A DNA stretch of 59,503 bases from an uncultured Clostridia bacterium (GCA_944381245.1 CALWKK010000003.1:1-59503), one strand, 5' to 3'. Shown: positions 38,056 to 46,004, counted from the first letter of the stretch. Program-made: numbers and translations. The notes: generated by a model not told the origin, from the letters alone.

Positions 38056-38724
38056 ATGAAAGATAATGAAAAAGAAAACGAAATTTATTCTTCTTTAGAA
38101 GAATCTAATCTTGAAAATTTAAATTTAAAAAAAAATGATTTAAAGAAAAATGATTTAAAAAATATAACAAACAAAGCAACAAAAAAGAAAACTCAAAAAT
38201 GGTGGATTTGGCCAATTAAAATTTTAGTTATAACTTTGTTTTTATCTCTTTCATTCAGTGTTTTAAGTGAGTTGTTATTAACTAATGTTGGAATCATAGT
38301 TTCAATATTTATTATTTTGTTTTTATTAATTATAGGTATAATTACTGATATGATAGGGGTTGCGACAACAGCTTGTCAAATTGAACCTTTTGCAGCAATG
38401 AGATCAAGAAAAGTCAAAGGAGCAAAGTTTGCAATGATTTTAGTTAAAAATGCAGAAAAAGTTTCAAGTATTTGTAATGATGTTGTAGGTGATATTTGTG
38501 GTATTTTATCTGGAGCAGCTGGTGCGTCTATAACTTTAAAATTTATTTCGGAAAATATGGGAGATTCTGTAAAAATTTTAATTGCTGGTGCAGTTAGTGC
38601 GCTTATTGCTGGCTTAACAATTTTTGGTAAAGCAATATGCAAAAAATATGCAATAGATAATTGTACTAAAATTGTTTTAGGTGTTGGAAAATGTTTCAGT
38701 ATATTTAACAAAAAGGATAAATAA
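38056..38724 (+). CDS. oapA: OLE-associated membrane protein OapA
   Basis: The 222-residue protein has a charged N-terminal extension (residues 1-48) with the repeat LKKND-LKKND, two membrane helices (about 53-74 and 78-103), a basic loop with EPFAAMRSRKVKGAKFAM, then the motif NDVVGDICG, whose D142 and D146 form the DxxxD motif important in OapA. Two further hydrophobic segments follow (about 147-163 and 172-192). OapA binds OLE RNA and anchors it at the membrane; the protein has remote similarity to CorC/CNNM-type magnesium transporters. The gene is directly downstream of the OLE RNA and followed by its own terminator. Confidence 0.88.
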   Translation: MKDNEKENEIYSSLEESNLENLNLKKNDLKKNDLKNITNKATKKKTQKWWIWPIKILVITLFLSLSFSVLSELLLTNVGIIVSIFIILFLLIIGIITDMIGVATTACQIEPFAAMRSRKVKGAKFAMILVKNAEKVSSICNDVVGDICGILSGAAGASITLKFISENMGDSVKILIAGAVSALIAGLTIFGKAICKKYAIDNCTKIVLGVGKCFSIFNKKDK

Positions 38725-38750
38725 AAATTTATTTATTATCTTATTATATA

Positions 38751-38780
38751 AAAATCTACTAAACAGAGTAGATTTTTTTT
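38751..38780 (+). terminator. Terminator after oapA
   Basis: A 10-bp stem AAAATCTACT/AGTAGATTTT with a 6-nt loop and T-tract. Confidence 0.9.
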
Positions 38781-38856
38781 ATAAAAAAATTTTTTAAGTA
38801 TAATTATAATTTATTTATGAATTTTAATAATTTTTTAATATTTTTATAAAAAATAG

Positions 38857-38874
38857 CATGAATAAATATGCAAA
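38857..38874 (+). promoter_or_regulatory. Probable ARG box (ArgR operator)
   Basis: CATGAATAAATATGCAAA closely matches the Bacillus-type ARG box (CATGAATAAAAATKCAAK). It lies just upstream of the argR -35 element. Similar palindromic sequences overlap the promoter (38881-38900) and lie in the leader (about 38929-38963), suggesting autoregulation. Confidence 0.65.
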
Positions 38875-38880
38875 AAACAC

Positions 38881-38909
38881 TTGCATAATTATAAATTATA
38901 TTGTATAAT
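38881..38909 (+). promoter_or_regulatory. SigA promoter of argR
   Basis: TTGCAT, a 17-bp spacer and TATAAT. The start would be about 38916, giving a leader of about 105 nt that contains ARG-box-like AT-rich palindromes. Together with the oapA terminator and the ARG box this accounts for the 38725-39020 gap. Confidence 0.8.
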
Positions 38910-39020
38910 CATTAAAAATTAAAAAAAAATTATGAATTTTTATAAATTTATAATTATTCAAAACAAAAAAAATACCCTAAAATAAAGGGAAATAGCGATA
39001 TTTAATAAGGAAGGAATAAA

Positions 39021-39479
39021 ATGGCTCGTTCTGTTAGACAATCTAAAATTTTAGAATTAATATCAACTAAAGAGATAGAAACTCAAGATGAATTGGTTGA
39101 ATGTTTGCGTAATTCAAATTTTGAAATAACGCAAGCAACTATATCTAGAGATATTAAAGAGTTGGGATTAATAAAAATTTTAAGCGCCGAAACAGGTAAA
39201 TATAAATATTCTATTGTAGATTCTGGAGAGCAAGCCGTTTCAAATAAATACATATCAATTTTTAAAGAAGCTGTAATATCAATTAAATCAGCTCAGAATT
39301 TAGTTGTTTTAAAAACAATAAAATCAATGGCCAATTCTATATGTTCTTTAATAGATAAATTAAATTTAGATTCAGTATTAGGCGCTGTTGCAGGTGATGA
39401 CACAATAATGATAATATTACCAACAAATGATCAAGCTAATAAAGTGGCCCATACAATTGAAGATTTAATAAGAAAATAA
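39021..39479 (+). CDS. argR: Arginine repressor ArgR/AhrC
   Basis: An arginine-dependent transcription factor of 152 residues. The N-terminal winged helix includes RQSKILELISTKEIETQDELVECL and ITQATISRDIKELGLIKI, the DNA-binding signature. The C-terminal oligomerisation and arginine-binding domain contains GAVAGDDTIMIIL with the conserved GDD. GGAAGGAA precedes the start. It stands alone between its own promoter and terminator, downstream of oapA. Confidence 0.95.
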   Translation: MARSVRQSKILELISTKEIETQDELVECLRNSNFEITQATISRDIKELGLIKILSAETGKYKYSIVDSGEQAVSNKYISIFKEAVISIKSAQNLVVLKTIKSMANSICSLIDKLNLDSVLGAVAGDDTIMIILPTNDQANKVAHTIEDLIRK

Positions 39480-39505
39480 ACACGAATTATTTCGTGTTTT
39501 ATTAT
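39478..39505 (+). terminator. Terminator after argR
   Basis: Stem AAACACGAA/TTCGTGTTT with a T-rich tail. Confidence 0.85.
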
Positions 39506-39540
39506 TGTATATTTCTTAAATATTATATTACCAATTATAG

Positions 39541-40572
39541 TTATCTTAATTTTACTTTGGTTGAAGCTTTTCTTCTAATATCTTCATCTATTGCAGCATA
39601 ATGTTTTTTTGTTGTGTTAACGTCTTTATGACCAAGAACATCTGCAACAATATAAATATCTTGTGTTTCTCTATATAACGAAGTGCCGTATGTGCTTCTC
39701 AATTTATGTGGCGATATTTTCTTTAATGGTGTTACAACTTGACTATATTTTTTTACTAAATTTTCAACAGCTCTTGGAGTTATTCTTTTCCTTTGTAATG
39801 ATAGAAAAAGGGCATTATCATCTTTTTCTTTAGTTTCTATATTTTCTCTTATCTCTAAATATTTTATTAATGCCTGCTTAACTTCATCAGAGAAATATAA
39901 AACAACTTCATTGCCTCCTTTTCTGGTTACTTTAAAACTATTATCTTCTAAATTAATATCCTTAATATTTAATCCAACACATTCACTTATTCTTATCCCA
40001 GTCCCAAGAAATAGTGTTAACATAGCAATATCTCTTTCCTTAGTTAAAATATTATATTTAATTTCTCGATTCGTTAATTTTTCTGGGAATTCGACTTCAT
40101 CTAATAAATTAGCAACTTCATCTGGCTCTAATCTTATAATTTCTTTTTCATGTATTTTAGGAGTTGTTATTTTACTTAATATATTTGCATTGATTAAATC
40201 TGAGTTATATAGATATTTAAATAAGCTCCTTATAGCTGATAATTTTCTTGCTTTACCTTTTTCTTTATTTATATGAATTTTACCGTCTTTTTCAAAAAAT
40301 GATAAATAACTTAAAAATCTTTCAATATCTTTAGATATTAAATTATTAATAATATTAAGATCAATATTTTTTTCAGAAATTTTATTGTTTTCTGACAAAT
40401 AATTAAAAAACAATTTTAAATCAAATAAATAATTTAATCTTGTTAAACTTGATGTGGTGTTTTCTATTGATATTATAAAATCATTTACGAAGGAGGGGAA
40501 ATGTTTTAATTCCTCTTTGATTTTTTTTTGATTTATTAAATCTCTTTCTGAGTGATAGCTCGATTTTCCCAT
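39541..40572 (-). CDS. Tyrosine recombinase (XerS-like)
   Basis: The 343-residue protein has an N-terminal SAM-like core-binding domain (residues about 20-140) and a C-terminal catalytic domain. The catalytic set is visible: first arginine in GTGIRISECVGLNI, lysine in the KGGNEVVLYF beta-hairpin, HKLRSTYGTSLY, LGHKDVNTTKKHY with the nucleophilic tyrosine. Its length and layout resemble XerS, the single-recombinase chromosome dimer resolvase, more than XerC/XerD (about 300 residues). No phage genes are nearby. A TTGACA-N18-TAATAT promoter ends 6 nt before the ATG with no Shine-Dalgarno, so the message is probably leaderless. A mobile integrase remains possible. Confidence 0.85.
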   Translation of the reverse strand: MGKSSYHSERDLINQKKIKEELKHFPSFVNDFIISIENTTSSLTRLNYLFDLKLFFNYLSENNKISEKNIDLNIINNLISKDIERFLSYLSFFEKDGKIHINKEKGKARKLSAIRSLFKYLYNSDLINANILSKITTPKIHEKEIIRLEPDEVANLLDEVEFPEKLTNREIKYNILTKERDIAMLTLFLGTGIRISECVGLNIKDINLEDNSFKVTRKGGNEVVLYFSDEVKQALIKYLEIRENIETKEKDDNALFLSLQRKRITPRAVENLVKKYSQVVTPLKKISPHKLRSTYGTSLYRETQDIYIVADVLGHKDVNTTKKHYAAIDEDIRRKASTKVKLR

Positions 40573-40577
40573 AAAAT

Positions 40578-40607
40578 ATATTATCTACATTATCCAATTT
40601 ATGTCAA
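40578..40607 (-). promoter_or_regulatory. SigA promoter of the recombinase gene, leaderless geometry
   Basis: On the minus strand TTGACA (40607-40602), an 18-bp spacer and TAATAT (40583-40578) end 6 nt before the start codon. Confidence 0.7.
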
Positions 40608-40653
40608 TCTTTTTTTATTTAAATTAATAATTAAAGCTTTAAAATACAATATT

Positions 40654-40681
40654 TTGTGTATATTATTTTTATAATACACAA
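40654..40681 (+). repeat. 28-bp dif-like palindrome
   Basis: TTGTGTAT and ATACACAA are perfect 8-bp outer arms of a 28-bp element; read as 11-6-11 the arms match at most positions around centre ATTTTT. It lies between the recombinase gene and serS. The size and place suit a Xer recombination site, but a transcription-factor operator is also possible. Confidence 0.4.
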
Positions 40682-40719
40682 TTTTATTATAAAAATTCTA
40701 AAAAAAATATTATAAAAAC

Positions 40720-40748
40720 TTGCATAAGATATATAATTGTTTTATAAT
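40720..40748 (+). promoter_or_regulatory. SigA promoter of serS
   Basis: TTGCAT, a 17-bp spacer and TATAAT (40743-40748), followed by AAGGAG and the serS ATG. The leader is too short for a T-box. Confidence 0.8.
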
Positions 40749-40772
40749 TCATTTAGTAAAGGAGTTTAATAA

Positions 40773-42065
40773 ATGATTTCATTAGATTTAATAAAAAATA
40801 ATCCAGAAAAGGTTGTTACAGCATTAAAAAAAAGAGCAATTGAATTTGATTTGTCTAAATTTTATGATTTAGATAAAAAAAGAAAAGAATTATTATATCA
40901 AGCAGATGAATTAAAAAAAATAAGGAATGAAGAAAGCTCAAAGGTCCCGCAGTTAAAAAAACAAGGAATAGACTGCTCAGAAATAATAAATAATATGAAA
41001 GAAATTGGTGATAAAATTTCACAACTAGATAAAGAAATTGAAATTATAGAAAAAAATATTTTTGACTTGATTTCTCCTTTACCAAATTTGGTTGATGAAG
41101 ATATTGTTGCAGGAGGGAAAGAAGCTAATACCGAAATAAGAAAGTTTGGTGAAAAACCGAATTTTAATTTTACTCCTTTATCACATATAGATTTATGTAA
41201 GATTAATAATTTTATTGATTATGAACGTGGTGCAAAAATATCAGGAAATGGAAGTTGGATTTACACGGGAGAAGGTGCAGAGTTGGAATGGGCTTTATTA
41301 AATTTTTTTATTTCAGAACATTTGGCAGATGGTTATAATTTTATATTACCTCCACATATGTTAGGGTATGAATGTGGATTTGTTGCTGGACAATTTCCAA
41401 AATTTGATGATGAAGTTTATTGGTTAGATGAAAAATCGCAAACTAGCAAATTCTTATTACCAACAGCAGAAACACCACTTGCGAATATTTATAGGAATGA
41501 AATCCTTTCTGAAGAAATTTTGCCAATAAAAATGTTTGCTTACACACCTTGCTATAGAAGAGAGGCAGGAAGTTATAGATCAGAAGAAAGGGGAATGATT
41601 AGAGGACATCAATTTAACAAAGTTGAAATGTTTCAAATAACAAAACCAGAAGATTCTGATAAGGCTTTTGAAGAATTAGTTAATAAAGCAGAAAATTTAG
41701 TCAAAAAATTAGGATTGCATTTTAGAACAACGAAACTTGCGGCACAAGATGTTAGCGCAACAATGGCAAGAACTTATGATGTTGAAATTTGGATTCCAAG
41801 TATGGAAATTTATAAAGAAATTAGCTCAGCTTCAAATGCAAGAGATTATCAAGCAAGAAGGGGAAACATAAAATATAGAGATAGTAAAACCAAAAAAGCT
41901 GAATATGTTAATACTTTAAATGCTTCAGGATTAGCAACAAGTAGGTTATTCCCAGCATTATTAGAACAATATCAAAATGAAGATGGAACAATAAATGTTC
42001 CTGAAGTTTTACAACCATTTATGAGAGGTAAAACTATAATAGGTAAAGGTAAAAATGTCAGATAA
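40773..42065 (+). CDS. serS: Serine--tRNA ligase
   Basis: A class II synthetase of 430 residues. The N-terminal coiled-coil tRNA-binding arm covers about residues 27-105. Motif 2 reads CYRREAGSYRSEERGMIRGHQFNKVEMF in sections, and motif 3 includes NASGLATSRLFPALLEQYQ. Typical MISLDLIKNNPEKV start after AAGGAG. Its last 11 nt overlap the following gene. Confidence 0.96.
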   Translation: MISLDLIKNNPEKVVTALKKRAIEFDLSKFYDLDKKRKELLYQADELKKIRNEESSKVPQLKKQGIDCSEIINNMKEIGDKISQLDKEIEIIEKNIFDLISPLPNLVDEDIVAGGKEANTEIRKFGEKPNFNFTPLSHIDLCKINNFIDYERGAKISGNGSWIYTGEGAELEWALLNFFISEHLADGYNFILPPHMLGYECGFVAGQFPKFDDEVYWLDEKSQTSKFLLPTAETPLANIYRNEILSEEILPIKMFAYTPCYRREAGSYRSEERGMIRGHQFNKVEMFQITKPEDSDKAFEELVNKAENLVKKLGLHFRTTKLAAQDVSATMARTYDVEIWIPSMEIYKEISSASNARDYQARRGNIKYRDSKTKKAEYVNTLNASGLATSRLFPALLEQYQNEDGTINVPEVLQPFMRGKTIIGKGKNVR

Positions 42066-43083
42066 ACATAAAGTATTTGATAAAGAAATTATAAAAGATT
42101 TTGCTGAAGATGTTAATAATGATATGGTCCGAAGAGCATATTATTATGTTAATGAAAGCATAGACCAAGCAATTCAAAAAATTTCATTAAATAATATATA
42201 TATTAAAGAGCAAAATATTGAATTAATTCCAGTTGGAGATTTAATGACAAATACTTTTACCAACGTGTCAGAAATAGATTTATTATTAACAATTCGATCA
42301 GCGCAACTAGAATTAAATTCAATTAAAAAATTTGATAATAAGTTTTTATCTTACATTAATAAATTTAAAAGAGCATGGAAAATAAATAAAAATAATAAAA
42401 AAAAGAATAAATTAAAAAATAAATTATTTAATTTCAAAAAAAACAAAAATATTATAACAAAGCAAACTTTATATCAAAAAAAAAAAAAACTTTATAATAT
42501 TTTTGATATTAAAAATAATTTATTTGAAGAAATGACCAATTATTTTACAAATCTTACAATACTTTACAACGAAGATAATAAAATTTCAATTCTATCAAAA
42601 GATGAAATAGGGTATAAGGTCAATATTTATCCTGTTTTTAAACATGAAAATTATTTAAGAATATTTAATAAAAATGATTACAAATATAAAGAAATAAAGA
42701 TTAAAGAAGCCCTTCAAAATATAAAAAATAAAGCAAATGAAATTTATAATATTAATAAATTAATAATTGATGATGAATTTATTTTCAATAAAATTATAAA
42801 GATTTTTAAAAATTTATATTTTAATATAAAACATGAAAATAATTTTATATTTGTTGAAAGTTTAATATATTCTTGCCCGACATCATTATTTAAAATTGAA
42901 AAAAATGATGAAAATAATTACATTTATAATATTTTTATTAAAGTATTAAATTATATAAATTCAATTAATTTGTCTAAAATAAAATCAATATATAATGATG
43001 AGAAGACAATATATCAACAAGATGAAATTTCATTATACAATATCAACAGTTTTATAAAACTCTTAAGTGAAATGATTTTATAA
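42055..43083 (+). CDS. Nucleotidyltransferase-fold-like protein, function unknown
   Basis: The 342-residue protein is not clearly recognised. Near residues 58-80 it reads LIPVGDLMTNTFTNVSEIDLLLTI, which resembles the GS...D-x-D core of OAS1/CD-NTase or polymerase-beta-type nucleotidyltransferases, but GS is GD and the metal aspartates are only partly kept. A later YKVNIYPVF resembles the strand that carries the third carboxylate in that fold, here with Asn. A very basic linker (KNNKKKNKLKNK..., about residues 110-150) interrupts it. It overlaps serS by 11 nt, suggesting coupled expression. It may be a catalytically degraded nucleotidyltransferase; this is inference. Confidence 0.65.
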   Translation: MSDKHKVFDKEIIKDFAEDVNNDMVRRAYYYVNESIDQAIQKISLNNIYIKEQNIELIPVGDLMTNTFTNVSEIDLLLTIRSAQLELNSIKKFDNKFLSYINKFKRAWKINKNNKKKNKLKNKLFNFKKNKNIITKQTLYQKKKKLYNIFDIKNNLFEEMTNYFTNLTILYNEDNKISILSKDEIGYKVNIYPVFKHENYLRIFNKNDYKYKEIKIKEALQNIKNKANEIYNINKLIIDDEFIFNKIIKIFKNLYFNIKHENNFIFVESLIYSCPTSLFKIEKNDENNYIYNIFIKVLNYINSINLSKIKSIYNDEKTIYQQDEISLYNINSFIKLLSEMIL

Positions 43084-43085
43084 TT

Positions 43086-43173
43086 TGGTGCGGAAGACAG
43101 GATTTGAACCTGCAATGAAATAAATTTCGCTAGAATCTGAATCTAGTGCGTTTACCTATTTCGCCACTTCCGC
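43086..43173 (-). tRNA. tRNA-Leu(CAG)
   Basis: A minus-strand class II cloverleaf with encoded CCA. Acceptor GCGGAAG/CTTCCGC, anticodon stem CTAGA/TCTAG with loop TTCAGAT (CAG), a long variable arm and T-arm GCAGGTTCAAATCCTGT. It lies 2 nt after the convergent gene at 42055 and downstream of rplI. Confidence 0.94.
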
Positions 43174-43187
43174 TTATTATATTTTTA

Positions 43188-43631
43188 TTATTCTTTTTCT
43201 ACAAATAATTTAAATGTTGCTGAAATTTCAGGATAAACTTTAACATTTATTTTATATTCTCCAACTGTTTTAATAGGTGAGGAGAGAATAATCTTTTTTT
43301 TATCAATTATAATTCCTTCTTTTTTTAGAGCTTCAGCTAATTCTAATGAAGTTATTGAGCCAAAAATCTTTCCATTTTCCCCACATTTAATTTTTAAATA
43401 TATTGTTTTATTATTTATCTCTTTTGCTATATTTTTAGCATTTAAAATTTCGTTATTTTTATGAAAATTTTTAGCTTCAAGCTTTTGCTTGCTTTCGTTT
43501 AATGTTGATTTGGAAACCTCTTTTGCTAATCCTTGTTTTAATAAATAATTTCTTGCATATCCATCTGAAACATTAACAATTTGATCTTTTTTACCACTTC
43601 CTTTAACATCTTTTAATAAAATAACTTGCAT
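43188..43631 (-). CDS. rplI: 50S ribosomal protein bL9
   Basis: A 147-residue bL9. The N-terminal domain [19 protein letters not shown] and [16 protein letters not shown] is the family signature, followed by a long connecting helix and a C-terminal domain ([16 protein letters not shown]). The start is ATG 43631, with AAGGAG 9 nt upstream; a TTG two codons earlier is too close to that site. It lies away from its usual rpsF-ssb-rpsR or dnaB-linked neighbours. Confidence 0.95.
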   Translation of the reverse strand: MQVILLKDVKGSGKKDQIVNVSDGYARNYLLKQGLAKEVSKSTLNESKQKLEAKNFHKNNEILNAKNIAKEINNKTIYLKIKCGENGKIFGSITSLELAEALKKEGIIIDKKKIILSSPIKTVGEYKINVKVYPEISATFKLFVEKE

Positions 43632-43757
43632 TAACAATTTCTCCTTATCATTATATTTTAATTATATTTCTTCTAAAAGTCAACTATATTAATTCAATAA
43701 CTATTTTAGAATATTTAAATTTTAGTTGGGAAAAATAAAATAGGAGAGTTTAATTTT

Positions 43758-44141
43758 ATGGATATTAGATGTAGGAAAACGACTTGTCATTATAATAATA
43801 ATTATACTTGTTGTGCTAAAGAAATTAATATAAATAATAACATTTTATGCAAAACATTTAAAGTTTCTAACTCTTTAACAAATAATGATAAAAACAATTC
43901 AGACTTACTTAAAATAATTAATAATGCTTTTAATAATGAAAAAACTCCAAAGAAACAAGATTCATCAAAAAAAATGTTTAAAAAACCTGTAAAAATTGCA
44001 CCAGTTAGGAGCAGAAAAAAAATTTCGATTACATGTAAATCTGGTTGCTTATTTAATTGTGATGGAATTTGTAAGGCAAATGGAATAACTATTAATGATA
44101 TTCATGATAAGCCCATATGTATGGGGTATTTGCCAAGATAA
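43758..44141 (+). CDS. Cys-rich protein with two DUF1540-like motifs
   Basis: The 127-residue protein has an N-terminal Cys cluster IRCRKTTCHYNNNYTCCAKEI and a C-terminal one CKSGCLFNCDGICKANGITI...ICMGYLP, both resembling the DUF1540 pattern C-x4-C-x6-C-x-A-x2-I. The linker is Asn/Lys-rich and disordered. The clusters may bind zinc or another metal; no function is known. AGGAG precedes the start. It is monocistronic and converges with the guanylate-kinase-like gene. Confidence 0.75.
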   Translation: MDIRCRKTTCHYNNNYTCCAKEININNNILCKTFKVSNSLTNNDKNNSDLLKIINNAFNNEKTPKKQDSSKKMFKKPVKIAPVRSRKKISITCKSGCLFNCDGICKANGITINDIHDKPICMGYLPR

Positions 44142-44148
44142 ACTTAAT

Positions 44149-44196
44149 TATATATAATTATTCGTAAAAGACACATTTTACGAATAATTATATATA
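44149..44196 (+). terminator. Perfect 21-bp hairpin between convergent genes
   Basis: The left arm 44149-44169 and right arm 44176-44196 are perfectly complementary with a 6-nt loop (GACACA). The stem contains TTCGTAAAA/TTTTACGAA. There is no long T-tract, but the position between convergent genes suggests a bidirectional terminator. Confidence 0.55.
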
Positions 44197-44211
44197 TATT
44201 ATTACAAATTT

Positions 44212-44243
44212 TAATAAAAAAACTAAATTTTTTATTTAGTTTT
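44212..44243 (-). terminator. Terminator of the guanylate-kinase-like gene
   Basis: Stem AAAACTAAAT/ATTTAGTTTT followed on the minus strand by a T-rich stretch. It overlaps the end of the gene. Confidence 0.7.
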
Positions 44244-44778
44244 CTTTTTTATTTATTAAATTTTCAATTATAGATAATGTTTTATCTAAATTATCATTTT
44301 GAATAATTAAATTATAATTTGGTCTATGAGCAGATTCAAAATCAAATCTCTCCATTCTTTTTTCTATATTTTTTTCACCTCTTAATTTTAATCGTTTAAT
44401 TAATTCAGTTTTAGGAACATCTAAAAAAATAGATAAAATTTTAACTTTATTTCCTAAACGTTCAACCATATTTTTTTGACCTAAAACACCAATATCCTTT
44501 ATAAAGTTTTTACCATTTAGTAAATCATTAATAGAATCATTTAAAATACCATAATAATTACCATGAATTTCTTCATATTCAAACAATTCATTATTGTTTA
44601 TTTTATCTTCAAATTCTTCTCTTGTTAAATAAATATATGGAGATTTTAATTCATCTCTATTTTCTTTTGGCCTAGAAGTGCAAGATTTTAAATAATATAA
44701 ATTACTGTTTCTTTCTATTAATTTATCGATAACCGTGTTTTTACCAGCTCCTGAACAACCGGATAATAATATTAACAT
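44236..44778 (-). CDS. Guanylate-kinase-like nucleotide kinase
   Basis: The 180-residue protein starts MLILLSGCSGAGKNTVIDKL, a P-loop with GKNT where guanylate kinases have GKST. TSRPKENRDE corresponds to the GMP-binding TTRxPRxGE, and FEYEEIHGNYYGI matches the conserved YxxVHGNxYGT block. LKLRGEKNIEKRMERFDFE aligns with the lid region. It is probably a guanylate kinase or a divergent paralogue. The start is ATG 44778 after AAAGGAG; codons further upstream lie in the promoter. Confidence 0.8.
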   Translation of the reverse strand: MLILLSGCSGAGKNTVIDKLIERNSNLYYLKSCTSRPKENRDELKSPYIYLTREEFEDKINNNELFEYEEIHGNYYGILNDSINDLLNGKNFIKDIGVLGQKNMVERLGNKVKILSIFLDVPKTELIKRLKLRGEKNIEKRMERFDFESAHRPNYNLIIQNDNLDKTLSIIENLINKKEN

Positions 44779-44800
44779 AAAAAAACTCCTTTCTTTGTAT

Positions 44801-44830
44801 ATATTAATATACATGTAAGGAGTTTGTCAA
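44801..44830 (-). promoter_or_regulatory. SigA promoter of the guanylate-kinase-like gene
   Basis: On the minus strand TTGACA (44830-44825), an 18-bp spacer and TAATAT (44806-44801), inside a palindromic TATATTAATATA. The kinase gene is therefore probably transcribed separately from the upstream carboxypeptidase gene. Confidence 0.6.
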
Positions 44831-44837
44831 TGTTTTT

Positions 44838-46004
44838 TTACCAATTAGAAATAATTTCATTTAAACTATCTTTGTATGATATAGCATCAATATTTCTTGC
44901 AGTGACTAAATCAATTTTTTTAACGACAACACCGTTTTTACTTATTATTATTGTTCCAGTTTTTGAGTTCGATTTTAAAGGAGCTTTAATTTTATCATCA
45001 ACATTTATAGATATTTCATAATCTATTTTGCTACCTTTTTTGTTTATAACATAATAATTTTCTTTTGCATATAAGTCGCATTTTTTATCTTTACTTTTTA
45101 AGATTTCAACATTTGTTATAGGTGTTTTTGTTGATATTAATTGAGTTTTTTCAAAATTAACAAATCCATAATTTAAAAGTTTCGACGTTTCATTAAATCT
45201 TTCAGTTGCTGTTTTTGCACCTAAAACAACACCAATTAATCTCATATCTCCTCTCATTGCACTTGCTGATAAACAATAACCAGCTTCATCGGTTGACCCT
45301 GTTTTCCCAGCATCACAGCCTTTAAAATATCTTATTAATTTATTAGTATTAACAATATCAGTTTTTCTTCCTGATTCATGCACTAATTCATCCATCCATA
45401 TTGTGCTATAATTAAAATATAATTTATTTTTTAATACTTCTTTTGTTAATTTTGCAACATCTCTTGCCGTTGAATATTGTCCAGGTTCTGGTAAGCCACT
45501 TGCATTAACATAAATTGTATTATTTAATCCCAGCTCTTTAGCTTTATCATTCATTTTCTTAACAAAAACATCTTCAGTTCCAGATATTTTTTCAGCTAAA
45601 GCAACGCTCGCATCATTCGCAGAAGCAACTATAACGCTCTTTAACATATCTTCAACAGTATATTTAGAATATGGATCTATAAAAACTTGGCTACCCCCCA
45701 TTGATGATGCATTTTCTGATGTATATATTTCATCTTCTAACTTTAAATTACCTTTTTCTATTTCATCTAAAGTTATATAAATTGTCATTAATTTAACAAT
45801 ACTTGCTATTGGATATTTTGTGTCAGCATTATTTTCATATAAAACTTCATTCGTGTCAAAATCAATCAATATTGATGCTTTTGAATTAATGTTTAAATCA
45901 TCCTTATTATTTGTTTCAGCATAAACATTTTGCATAAATCCACTATATATAGTTGATATTATAAGCATAACACAACAAAATAAGCTAAAATAAAATTTTT
46001 TCAT
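44838..46004 (-). CDS. D-alanyl-D-alanine carboxypeptidase (DacF-type)
   Basis: A class A low-molecular-weight penicillin-binding protein that trims peptidoglycan stem peptides. The 388-residue precursor has a signal peptide (about residues 1-29, MKKFYFSLFCCVMLIISTIY). The active-site set is SxxK in ASIVKLMT, SxN in VASANDAS and KTG in AGKTGSTDEAG. A C-terminal beta-rich domain follows. The sporulation neighbours (spoIVB, spoIIM-like) suggest the DacF role in cortex formation, though a vegetative DacA role is possible. Confidence 0.92.
   Translation of the reverse strand: MKKFYFSLFCCVMLIISTIYSGFMQNVYAETNNKDDLNINSKASILIDFDTNEVLYENNADTKYPIASIVKLMTIYITLDEIEKGNLKLEDEIYTSENASSMGGSQVFIDPYSKYTVEDMLKSVIVASANDASVALAEKISGTEDVFVKKMNDKAKELGLNNTIYVNASGLPEPGQYSTARDVAKLTKEVLKNKLYFNYSTIWMDELVHESGRKTDIVNTNKLIRYFKGCDAGKTGSTDEAGYCLSASAMRGDMRLIGVVLGAKTATERFNETSKLLNYGFVNFEKTQLISTKTPITNVEILKSKDKKCDLYAKENYYVINKKGSKIDYEISINVDDKIKAPLKSNSKTGTIIISKNGVVVKKIDLVTARNIDAISYKDSLNEIISNW

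Noticed and set aside
39541-40572. Prophage or integrative element marked by the integrase-like gene
   Set aside because: No phage, plasmid or transfer genes, no tRNA-flanked direct repeats, and neighbours are housekeeping genes.
42055-43083. Active CBASS-type cyclase
   Set aside because: Catalytic carboxylates are incomplete and no effector, ubiquitin-like or other CBASS partner is adjacent.
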